Below, in pieces: positions 5,288-11,556 of a stretch of DNA of 11,556 nt (positions are counted from its first letter, which is position 1; each line of letters starts with the position of its first letter). The DNA comes from Clostridiales bacterium. Its GTDB lineage: Bacteria > Bacillota > Clostridia > Oscillospirales > Ruminococcaceae. The notes below the pieces were generated by a model, which was not told where the DNA came from, made no database searches, and saw only the letters and a program-made list of their open reading frames with translations. The stretch lies in NCBI GenBank assembly GCA_029007575.1, contig JAQXIB010000088.1, positions 1 through 11,556 of the forward strand, in the 5' to 3' direction. Position numbers and translations under genes: made by a program.

Positions 5288-7084
5288 ATGGATATTTTTA
5301 TGATCATAAGCTTAGCCGGCGGTCTCGCCCTGTTTTTATACGGCATGTCCATGCTGGGCTCGGGGCTGGAAAAACTCTCCGGTGGCAGGATGGAAAGGAC
5401 GTTGGAAAAGCTCACTAAAAATGTTTTTATGAGCGTTCTGCTCGGTGCATTGGTCACTGCAGCGATCCAAAGCTCCTCTGCCACAACGGTTATTGTGGTG
5501 GGATTAGTCAACGCCGGAATCCTGAAATTAAAACCCGCCGTCGGTGTTATTATGGGAGCCAACATCGGTACGACAGTCACTGCACAAATTCTTCGTTTGG
5601 GCGACTTAGAGTCTGATCCTAATGTAAATATTTTCATGCGCTTTTTAGCTCCCAAAACTCTAGCCCCTTTAGTTGCCATCATTGGTATCCTTCTGTTTAT
5701 GATATCCAAACGTACTAAAGTAAAAGAATTTGGGCAAATGTTTATTGGATTCGGCATTTTGTTTACCGGTATGCAGGCAATGGAATCTGCTGTCAGCCCG
5801 CTCAGCACAAACCCGAGCTTTATGCAATTGTTCCGTTCGCTCAGCAATCCTATCATCGGTGTTTTGATTGGTGCAGGTGTAACAGCATTGATTCAAAGCT
5901 CTGCTGCTTCTATCGGTATTTTACAAGCACTAAGCTCTACCGGTGCCATCACTTTTTCCGCTGCATTCCCCATAATTATGGGACAAAATATCGGCACCTG
6001 TATTACTCCTATCTTGTCCAGTATCGGTGCAAATAAAAATGCCAAACGCGCCGCTTCGGTCCATCTGTATTTCAATGTCATCGGTACTACGCTCTTCCTA
6101 ATCGGTGTATATACATTTCAGCACTTTATTGGATTCTCTTTTTGGGATGAAGCCATCAACAAAGGCGGCATCGCAAATTTCCACACCCTGTTTAACATTA
6201 TTGTTACGATCGTCTTAATTCCTTTTTCCGGCTTGCTTGCGAAGCTGGCGGAATTGACGATTCGGGACGGCAAACAGGGAGCCGAAGATGATTTGGGAAT
6301 CGATTCCACTGCGCTGGCTAAACTGGATGATCGTTTTCTGATTTCTCCTGCTTTGGCAGTAGCGCAATGCGAAGTCGTGGTCGCCAATATGGGCAAACTG
6401 GCAAAGTCTAATTTCGGAAAGACCATCAAATTATTCTCGAAGTATGATATCAAGCTCGCCGAGCGTATCAGAGAACGGGAAGACGCCATCGATAAAATGG
6501 AGGACAAGGTCAATAATTACCTTGTAAAGTTAACCGACCGGGAACTGACCGATCAGGAAAGCAAGCAGGTCACACATCTTCTGCGAGTGGTCTCGGAATT
6601 TGAGCGAGTCGGAGACTATTCGATCAATTTGATGGAATGTGCCGAAATGCTGCGGGATAAAGAAGTTGCTTTTTCCGAAAAAGCCATGCGTGAGTTGTAT
6701 GCGATCACCGATGCCGTGCAAGAAATCATCGACATGTCGTTGACCGCTTTTGAAAACAACGATGTAGAACTCTCCAAAAAAATCGAGCCGTTAGAGGAAA
6801 CCATCGATACGATGGAGGATACGTTGAAATTCCGTCATATTCAGCGGCTGAAAAACGGTCATTGCACCATTGATGCCGGAGTCGTATTCTTAGAAGCGCT
6901 GACTAATATCGAAAGAATTTCCGATCACTGTTCCAATATCGCGGTCTACATCATCGGAATGAACTATGACAAAGAATCTCTGAACCGCCACGATTATATC
7001 AAACGGATGCATCAGGGAGATACAGTGGATTATCAGCAATACAGCAAACTGTATTATGACAAATATTTTACTCGTATTGAATAA
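5288..7084 (+). CDS. Na+/phosphate cotransporter with C-terminal PhoU-like domain
   Basis: A 598-aa inner-membrane protein of the Na/Pi cotransporter (NptA/YjbB-like) family, moving phosphate with sodium. The membrane part (about 1-325) holds the inverted repeat of the family: GALVTAAIQSSSATT (53-67) with GANIGTTVTAQ (90-100), and GAGVTALIQSSAAS (195-208) with GQNIGTCIT (232-240). The cytoplasmic tail (about 345-560) is a helical PhoU-like domain with the paired metal-binding motifs EFERVGD (437-443) and NIERISDH (540-547). Length is normal for the two-domain form. GGAGG at 5276-5280 lies 7 nt before the ATG; an ATG at 5281 is out of frame. It follows a promoter with Pho-box-like repeats and precedes ung by 18 nt. 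Members can import or export phosphate, so the direction is not certain. Confidence 0.92.
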   Translation: MDIFMIISLAGGLALFLYGMSMLGSGLEKLSGGRMERTLEKLTKNVFMSVLLGALVTAAIQSSSATTVIVVGLVNAGILKLKPAVGVIMGANIGTTVTAQILRLGDLESDPNVNIFMRFLAPKTLAPLVAIIGILLFMISKRTKVKEFGQMFIGFGILFTGMQAMESAVSPLSTNPSFMQLFRSLSNPIIGVLIGAGVTALIQSSAASIGILQALSSTGAITFSAAFPIIMGQNIGTCITPILSSIGANKNAKRAASVHLYFNVIGTTLFLIGVYTFQHFIGFSFWDEAINKGGIANFHTLFNIIVTIVLIPFSGLLAKLAELTIRDGKQGAEDDLGIDSTALAKLDDRFLISPALAVAQCEVVVANMGKLAKSNFGKTIKLFSKYDIKLAERIREREDAIDKMEDKVNNYLVKLTDRELTDQESKQVTHLLRVVSEFERVGDYSINLMECAEMLRDKEVAFSEKAMRELYAITDAVQEIIDMSLTAFENNDVELSKKIEPLEETIDTMEDTLKFRHIQRLKNGHCTIDAGVVFLEALTNIERISDHCSNIAVYIIGMNYDKESLNRHDYIKRMHQGDTVDYQQYSKLYYDKYFTRIE

Positions 7085-7102
7085 AACGGGAGGAATATTG
7101 CA

Positions 7103-7768
7103 GTGGTACAAATCGGTAACGACTGGGATGAAATTCTGTCTGGCGAGTTTGACAAGGAATATTATCTGGCACTGCGAAAATTTTTGGCATACGAATACCG
7201 TCATACTACCGTCTATCCTTCTATGTATGATATTTTTAACGCTTTAAAATACACGCCGTTTCATGAAGTTCGGGTCGTTATTTTAGGGCAGGATCCTTAT
7301 CATAATCCCGGACAAGCCCATGGACTCAGTTTTTCGGTGCAAGATGGTGTTCCTGCTCCCCCGTCGCTCCAAAACATCTACAAAGAGATCGGAGAAGAAT
7401 ATCATACCACTGTTCAGAAAAACGGCAATCTGACCGGATGGGCGAAACAAGGTGTGCTGTTGCTCAACACCGTTTTAACCGTACGCGCGAATCAGGCAAA
7501 TTCTCATAAAGGCATGGGATGGGAACAATTCACCGACCATGTGATCACGCTGCTGAATCAACGGGAAACGCCAATCGTATTTATGCTGTGGGGCGCAAAT
7601 GCCAAATCAAAGCGCGCCTTGATCACCAACCCGAAGCATCTGGTGTTAACTGCGGCACATCCGAGTCCGCTTTCTGCATTCAACGGTTTTTTCGGATGCG
7701 GTCACTTTATAAAAGCCAATCAATTTTTAAAGGAAAACGGTCTGCCTGAAATTGACTGGCTGCATTAA
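7103..7768 (+). CDS. ung: Uracil-DNA glycosylase, family 1
   Basis: Removes uracil from DNA, the first step of base excision repair after cytosine deamination or dUTP misincorporation. The 221-aa length is normal. The water-activating loop GQDPYHNPGQAHGLSFSV (62-79) gives catalytic Asp64. PPSLQNIYKE (86-95) is the Pro-rich DNA-compressing loop, LLLNTVLTVR (119-128) supplies the uracil-binding Asn122, VFMLWGANAKSK (159-170) is the core strand, and HPSPLSAFNGFFGCGHF (186-202) is the minor-groove loop with catalytic His186. The start is a GTG, supported by GGGAGGA (7088-7094) 8 nt upstream; no in-frame ATG fits better. The 18-nt gap after the phosphate transporter suggests co-transcription. No strong terminator follows, only a weak ATTATG/CATAAT stem at 7801-7821. 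Confidence 0.96.
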   Translation: MVQIGNDWDEILSGEFDKEYYLALRKFLAYEYRHTTVYPSMYDIFNALKYTPFHEVRVVILGQDPYHNPGQAHGLSFSVQDGVPAPPSLQNIYKEIGEEYHTTVQKNGNLTGWAKQGVLLLNTVLTVRANQANSHKGMGWEQFTDHVITLLNQRETPIVFMLWGANAKSKRALITNPKHLVLTAAHPSPLSAFNGFFGCGHFIKANQFLKENGLPEIDWLH

Positions 7769-7887
7769 ATCATGATCGATCTAAGCCATCACTTCGCTCC
7801 ATTATGTATGTTGTGCATAATTATATCATTGTTTTTATTCCTACAATATCTTATTTTTACAAAATATAAAAATATTAAAAAAAAGGT

Positions 7888-7916
7888 TTGACTTTTACTT
7901 GGTTTTGTAATATAAT
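7888..7916 (+). promoter_or_regulatory. Promoter of the tRNA-Met/tRNA-Glu unit
   Basis: TTGACT (7888-7893, 5/6 to consensus) and a perfect TATAAT (7911-7916) are 17 bp apart, a strong promoter as expected for stable RNA. The start site would be near 7923, giving a tRNA 5' leader of about 45 nt. The remaining ung-to-tRNA gap (7769-7887) is AT-rich with no gene seen. Confidence 0.85.
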
Positions 7917-7921
7917 AATTA

Positions 7922-7939
7922 AGCAATCCCGTGATTGCT
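7922..7939 (+). other. Hairpin at the start of the tRNA precursor
   Basis: AGCAATC (7922-7928) pairs perfectly with GATTGCT (7933-7939) around loop CCGT, right at the predicted transcription start. Just after it CCGCCAT (7940-7946) is complementary to ATGGCGG (7966-7972), which includes the first five bases of tRNA-Met, so the precursor could fold in an alternative way before RNase P cleavage. Confidence 0.45.
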
Positions 7940-7967
7940 CCGCCATCTTGGTGGGTCACATGAATAT

Positions 7968-8044
7968 GGCGGTATAGCTCAGTTGGCTAGAGCATGCGGT
8001 TCATACCCGCAGTGTCAGCGGTTCAAATCCACTTACCGCTACCA
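7968..8044 (+). tRNA. tRNA-Met (CAT), elongator type
   Basis: A 77-nt cloverleaf with encoded CCA. Acceptor GGCGGTA/TACCGCT (G1-U72 wobble), D stem GCTC/GAGC, anticodon stem TGCGG/CCGCA with loop TTCATAC giving anticodon CAT, T loop TTCAAAT. It matches the elongator Met tRNA of Firmicutes rather than the initiator, which has unpaired position 1-72 and GGG/CCC pairs next to the anticodon loop. A tRNA-Ile with CAT modified to lysidine cannot be fully excluded. Oddity: the T stem AGCGG/CCACT has a C51-A63 mismatch. First of two tRNAs in one transcript. Confidence 0.93.
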
Positions 8045-8048
8045 TTAC

Positions 8049-8123
8049 GGCCCGTTGGTCAAGCGGTTAAGACACCGCCCTTTCACGGCGGTATCACGAG
8101 TTCGATTCTCGTACGGGTCACCA
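8049..8123 (+). tRNA. tRNA-Glu (TTC)
   Basis: A 75-nt cloverleaf with encoded CCA: acceptor GGCCCGT/ACGGGTC (one G-U pair at 2-71), anticodon stem CCGCC/GGCGG with loop CTTTCAC giving anticodon TTC, T stem ACGAG/CTCGT with loop TTCGATT. It is nearly identical to Firmicute tRNA-Glu. It lies 4 nt after tRNA-Met and 8 nt before the terminator stem. Confidence 0.97.
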
Positions 8124-8128
8124 TGATA

Positions 8129-8161
8129 AAAACGCACTCAGGATGTTGAGTGCGTTTTTTG
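8129..8161 (+). terminator. Intrinsic terminator of the tRNA unit
   Basis: ACGCACTCA (8132-8140) pairs perfectly with TGAGTGCGT (8147-8155) around loop GGATGT; flanking A and T runs extend the stem, and the T tract runs to 8160 and resumes after one G. Confidence 0.95.
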
Positions 8162-8210
8162 TTTTGAAAATTATGTGGTAAAGAAATGATTTTTAACGAG
8201 GTGTTTGATC

Positions 8211-9998
8211 TTGATTTTATTATCCGCAGAAAACATTGATAAAAGTTACGGAGAAAAGCCGCTGCTGAAGAAAATCTCTTTCACCGTAAACGATAGCGAT
8301 AAAATCGGTTTGGTCGGCGTAAACGGCACCGGAAAAAGCACCTTGCTGAGAATCATAGCGCAAGTAGAAACGCCGGACAGTGGAAATATCATCACAGCCG
8401 GAAATATGACAATCGGCTATCTTCCCCAAAACCCCGATTTTCAGCCTGGCAAGACAATATTAGAGCAAATCTTTTTAAATTTCAATACAGCAGAAGACGC
8501 AAAAATATATGAAGCCAAAACCATTCTCACAAAGCTCGGCATCCATGATTTTGACTGCGATGTCAGCACTTTGTCCGGCGGTCAGCGCAAAAAAGTGGCC
8601 ATTGCTGCCGCTTTGATCCGCCCCTGTGAATTGTTGATTCTGGACGAGCCGACCAACCATCTTGACAGTGACATGGTAAAATGGTTGGAGAACACTTTGC
8701 AAAAACGCCGCGGCGGTCTGCTGATGGTTACCCATGACCGATATTTTCTGGATCGGGTTACCAATCGCATTCTGGAGTTGGACAATGGGAGTCTGTATTC
8801 CTACACCGCCAATTTTTCCAAATTTTTGGAACTGAAAGCCGAACGGCAGGAAAGCGCCCTCGCCTCTGAACGCAAACGGCAAAGCTTTCTCAAAAAGGAG
8901 CTGGAATGGATGCAGCGGGGTCCCCGCGCAAGAGGTACCAAAAGCCGTTCCCGTATCGAGCAATTTGAACGGTTAAGCAGCATGGAGGCCCCGAAGGAGT
9001 CAACTGCATTAGAATTATCCAGCATATCTTCCCGCTTGGGAAAGAAAATTATTGAAGTCGAAAATATTTCTAAAGCTTACGGAAACCACCGGTTGTTCAG
9101 CGGATTCAGCTATCTCTTTTTAAAAAATAACCGTATCGGAATCGTAGGACCAAATGGCTGCGGAAAATCCACGCTAGTCAAGATTCTCTGTGGAAAAATC
9201 CCACCGGACAGCGGCTCGGTAGTCATCGGTGACACCGTCAAAATCGGTTGGTTTTCACAAGAAGCGGAGGAATTAGATCCAAATAAACGTGTGATCGACA
9301 CCATCAGAGATATTTCAGATAGCATCGAAACAATCGCCGGTACTCTGACTGCTTCTCAAATGTTAGAACGATTTTTATTTCCTGGGGAACTGCAATGGAA
9401 TACTGTTGGCAAGCTTTCCGGCGGAGAACGGCGCAGACTTCAGCTTTTACAGGTGTTAATGAGCGCCCCGAATGTATTAGTATTGGACGAGCCAACCAAC
9501 GACTTGGACATCGAAACCTTAATGATATTGGAAGATTACTTACTCTCCTTCTCCGGAGTAGTGATTGCCGTTTCGCATGACCGCTATTTCCTGGATAAAA
9601 TTGCAGAAAAAATATTCGCTTTTACCCCGAACGGCATCAAGCAATATTTAGGCGGATACACCGACTATGAAACAGCAGTATCACAAGAAATCACGCAAAC
9701 AGAAAAAAGTAGCGACACCCCTAACAAATCCGCAAAAGAGGAACGAAGAAAATCCCCCAGAAAGTTGAAATTTTCTTTTCACGAACAACGGGAATATCAA
9801 AATATCGAGCAGGATATCGCTGAGCTGGAAGAAACCGTTTCCGAGCTGGAAGCAGAAATCTCCGCCAACAGCAGCAATTTTGAAAAATTACAGGAATTGC
9901 TGCTCCGGAAAGAAGAAACAGAAGCAGAATTGGAAGCAAAAATGGAACGATGGGTATATCTCAACGAGCTTGCCCAGCGCATTGAAGAAAGCAAATGA
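8211..9998 (+). CDS. ABC-F family ATPase, Uup/YfmR type
   Basis: A soluble protein of two fused ATP-binding cassettes without membrane segments (595 aa from this start). ABC-F proteins act on the ribosome E/P site; Uup/YfmR members help resolve stalled translation, others give antibiotic protection. NBD1: Walker A GVNGTGKST (36-44), signature LSGGQRKK (121-128), Walker B LLILDEPTNHLD (141-152), VTHDRYFLDR (173-182). The inter-domain P-site-tRNA linker (about 205-260) contains LEWMQRGPRARGTKSRSRIE. NBD2: GPNGCGKST (313-321), LSGGERRR (402-409), VLVLDEPTNDLD (422-433). A charged C-terminal coiled coil (about 525-595) marks the Uup-like branch. Start: GAGGTG (8198-8203) is 7 nt before TTG 8211 but only 1 nt before TTG 8205, so 8211 is preferred. 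Both cassettes look active. A housekeeping role is more likely than resistance. Confidence 0.93.
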   Translation: MILLSAENIDKSYGEKPLLKKISFTVNDSDKIGLVGVNGTGKSTLLRIIAQVETPDSGNIITAGNMTIGYLPQNPDFQPGKTILEQIFLNFNTAEDAKIYEAKTILTKLGIHDFDCDVSTLSGGQRKKVAIAAALIRPCELLILDEPTNHLDSDMVKWLENTLQKRRGGLLMVTHDRYFLDRVTNRILELDNGSLYSYTANFSKFLELKAERQESALASERKRQSFLKKELEWMQRGPRARGTKSRSRIEQFERLSSMEAPKESTALELSSISSRLGKKIIEVENISKAYGNHRLFSGFSYLFLKNNRIGIVGPNGCGKSTLVKILCGKIPPDSGSVVIGDTVKIGWFSQEAEELDPNKRVIDTIRDISDSIETIAGTLTASQMLERFLFPGELQWNTVGKLSGGERRRLQLLQVLMSAPNVLVLDEPTNDLDIETLMILEDYLLSFSGVVIAVSHDRYFLDKIAEKIFAFTPNGIKQYLGGYTDYETAVSQEITQTEKSSDTPNKSAKEERRKSPRKLKFSFHEQREYQNIEQDIAELEETVSELEAEISANSSNFEKLQELLLRKEETEAELEAKMERWVYLNELAQRIEESK

Positions 9999-10013
9999 TG
10001 CTTCTTAACAGAA

Positions 10014-10044
10014 AGGTGGTACGGCTGTTTGCCAGCCGATTATT
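10014..10044 (+). promoter_or_regulatory. Shine-Dalgarno plus intervening hairpin before the MATE gene
   Basis: The only good ribosome site, AGGTGG (10014-10019), lies 25 nt from the ATG at 10045, too far for normal use. Between them CGGCTG (10022-10027) pairs with CAGCCG (10033-10038) around loop TTTGC. If this 17-nt hairpin folds out, 8 nt remain between the ribosome site and ATG, the normal spacing. The stem and distances are seen; the structural bridging is inference. Confidence 0.5.
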
Positions 10045-11382
10045 ATGATCAAGGATATGACCCAAGGGTCACCCACAAAAATTTTGTTGAGCTTTACCAT
10101 GCCGATGCTTCTGAGCGTCATGTTTCAACAGTTGTACAGCATTATTGACAGCATTATCGCCGGCAGATATATCGGCATGGACGCATTGGCGGCGGTGGGA
10201 TTATCCAATCCGATTACGATTATTTTTCTTGCGTTCGCCGGTGGAGCCAGTACAGGCTGTTCAGTTATTATTTCTCAATTGTTCGGCGCAAAAGAGCTGG
10301 ATGAGATGAAAACCGCCATTTCCACTGCGATTGTTTCGATTATCACGTTAAGTGCACTGATGACCGGCATCGGACTGTTGATCTGCAATCCACTGATCCG
10401 ATTGATCAACACTCCCGCCGAAATATTTGATGATTCCGCATTGTATCTCCGCATTTATGTATATGGTTTGTTGTTTCTTTTTTTGTATAACGCCGCAACT
10501 GCCATTCTGACCGGCTTAGGAGATTCCCGAACGCCGCTGTATTTTCTGATTTTCTCCTCAATTCTCAATGTGATCTTAGATATGGTATTTGTTATCGTAT
10601 TCAAAGTGGGAGTCGCCGGTGTAGCATGGGCAACCTTTATCGCACAGGGGATTGCCTCGGTATTAGCCATCATTTATTTGATATTGCGCGTCAGAAGAAT
10701 CAAAACAGAACATGCCTATAAAAAGTTTGACGTCGGCGTGTTGCGGAGAATGTCTCAAATTGCGATTCCGAGCATTTTGCAGCAATCCTTTGTATCGATC
10801 GGTCAGCTTTGCGTGCAAAGTTTGATCAACAGCTTTGGTTCGGCTGTAATCGCAGGATTTTCTGCCGCATTTAAAATCAATACCTTCGCCGTAAACTGTA
10901 TCTGTACGATTGCAAACGCGCTTTCGAGCTATACGGCACAAAACACCGGCGCCCGAAATTTGAAGCGAATCAAAGACGGATACCGTGCCGCCATTGGGGT
11001 GGTGGCTGTCTTTTATGTCATTATTTCCGCTGTGTTGTTCGGATTCGGAAAACCGATCCTTTCTTTATTTATGGATGATTCCGCCACCAAAGAAGTTCTC
11101 ACCGTCGGTCTGCATTTTACCTGGGTGGTTACACCGTTTTACATTGCCGTTGCTTTCAAAACCGTCACAGACGCGGTTATGCGAGGAGCCGGCGCCATGA
11201 GACCTTTTATGATAACTACTTTCTTTGATCTTTTCCTGCGTGTGGTGCTCGCCTATCTTTTGTCGGGTTGGCTGGGTTACAGTGCGGTTTATTGGGCAAT
11301 CGGTATCGGCTGGACATTAAGCATGCTGCTTGCGCTCTGGTTTTATCATAGAAAGAACTGGATTCCGAAAGATATGGCATAG
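10045..11382 (+). CDS. MATE family efflux transporter
   Basis: A 445-aa inner-membrane antiporter of the MATE family, exporting drugs or metabolites with Na+ or H+ coupling. It has about 12 hydrophobic segments in two homologous halves separated by a basic cytoplasmic loop near 215-235. Family signatures: MIKDMTQGSP at the N-terminus (the usual pre-TM1 sequence), FQQLYSIIDSIIAGRYIGMDALAAVGLS (27-54), GLGDSRTPLYF (157-167) in half one, and AVMRGAGAMRPFM (377-389) with RVVLAYLLS (399-407) in half two. Length is typical. The start is fixed by the match of the N-terminus to the family although the ribosome site is distant. It lies 46 nt after the ABC-F stop with no terminator between, so co-transcription is likely. 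Substrate is unknown. A CATAGC/GCTATG stem (11378-11395) overlaps the stop but lacks a T tract. Confidence 0.93.
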   Translation: MIKDMTQGSPTKILLSFTMPMLLSVMFQQLYSIIDSIIAGRYIGMDALAAVGLSNPITIIFLAFAGGASTGCSVIISQLFGAKELDEMKTAISTAIVSIITLSALMTGIGLLICNPLIRLINTPAEIFDDSALYLRIYVYGLLFLFLYNAATAILTGLGDSRTPLYFLIFSSILNVILDMVFVIVFKVGVAGVAWATFIAQGIASVLAIIYLILRVRRIKTEHAYKKFDVGVLRRMSQIAIPSILQQSFVSIGQLCVQSLINSFGSAVIAGFSAAFKINTFAVNCICTIANALSSYTAQNTGARNLKRIKDGYRAAIGVVAVFYVIISAVLFGFGKPILSLFMDDSATKEVLTVGLHFTWVVTPFYIAVAFKTVTDAVMRGAGAMRPFMITTFFDLFLRVVLAYLLSGWLGYSAVYWAIGIGWTLSMLLALWFYHRKNWIPKDMA

Positions 11383-11415
11383 CAAAAAAGCTATGAAACG
11401 CCAACAGCCGCCCTA

Positions 11416-11556
11416 ATACTAAAATCTAATTGAAAGCTTTAATCGATTTCCGAGGATGAATTGTGTCAGAAAAGGCAGACGACGCCGCTGGGCTGACGCC
11501 CAGCAAGGAGGATAACGCTTTCTGGCGCAATTCAGACCGGAAAGAATGAAAGTATT
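11416..11556. mobile_element. MITE-like hairpin element, copy 2 (cut by window edge)
   Basis: The 141 bases from 11416 to the end align without gaps to 485-625 with four substitutions (510/11441, 536/11467, 553/11484, 578/11509), so about 97% identity, in the same orientation. The left terminal repeat ATACTAAAATCTAAT and the central GCTGGGC/GCCCAGC stem are intact. The right terminal repeat would lie just past the edge. It begins 33 bp after the MATE stop codon. The few differences suggest recent spread or ongoing homogenisation. Confidence 0.85.

Noticed and set aside
7935..8126. 63-aa open frame spanning both tRNAs
   Set aside because: It is a translation of tRNA-Met and tRNA-Glu and has no coding signal of its own.
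10013..10026. T-box-like core sequence, 11 of 14 matches to AGGGTGGTACCGCG
   Set aside because: Only 46 nt separate the ABC-F and MATE genes, so there is no room for a T-box specifier stem. The match is better explained as a Shine-Dalgarno sequence with the adjacent hairpin.

Overview
The window reads as a chromosomal stretch of a low-to-mid GC Gram-positive bacterium of the class Clostridia, probably near Oscillospiraceae/Ruminococcaceae. The evidence is strong AGGAGG-type ribosome binding sites, near-consensus sigma-A promoters, GTG and TTG starts, tRNAs with encoded CCA that match Firmicute tRNA-Met and tRNA-Glu closely, and protein families typical of that class. The genus assignment is inference. 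All genes but the first lie on the + strand.

Layout. (1) 1-464, - strand: the N-terminal 154 residues of a gene that runs off the left edge, possibly a DUF815-type ATPase. Its consensus promoter (695-724) lies about 230 bp upstream, and a hairpin-forming MITE-like element (485-642) sits in its 5' leader. (2) 849-4294: an ilvB-ilvN-ilvC operon for the first two common steps of branched-chain amino acid synthesis, with a promoter, a leader of about 190 nt that could act as an attenuator, and a good terminator after ilvC. (3) 4348-4854: a GNAT acetyltransferase. (4) 4929-7768: a promoter carrying three ATGTA-centred 11-bp repeats of Pho-box geometry, an array of six hairpins bounded by a perfect 33-bp direct repeat, a Na+/phosphate cotransporter with a PhoU-like tail, and ung (uracil-DNA glycosylase) close behind it. 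(5) 7888-8161: promoter, tRNA-Met(CAT), tRNA-Glu(TTC), terminator. (6) 8211-11382: a Uup/YfmR-type ABC-F ATPase followed by a MATE transporter, probably co-transcribed. (7) 11416-11556: a second copy of the MITE-like element, same orientation, cut by the right edge.

How the parts work together: ilvBNC is one biosynthetic unit making 2-aceto-2-hydroxyacids and reducing them. The phosphate transporter and its promoter repeats suggest control by phosphate starvation. The ABC-F and MATE genes are probably housekeeping ribosome rescue and drug/metabolite export.

No defence system, prophage, CRISPR array or new multi-gene system is visible. The unexplained signals are in the non-coding DNA: the paired hairpin elements at both ends, the six-hairpin array with its 33-bp repeat, the Pho-box-like promoter, the ilv leader, and a hairpin between the Shine-Dalgarno sequence and the start codon of the MATE gene.
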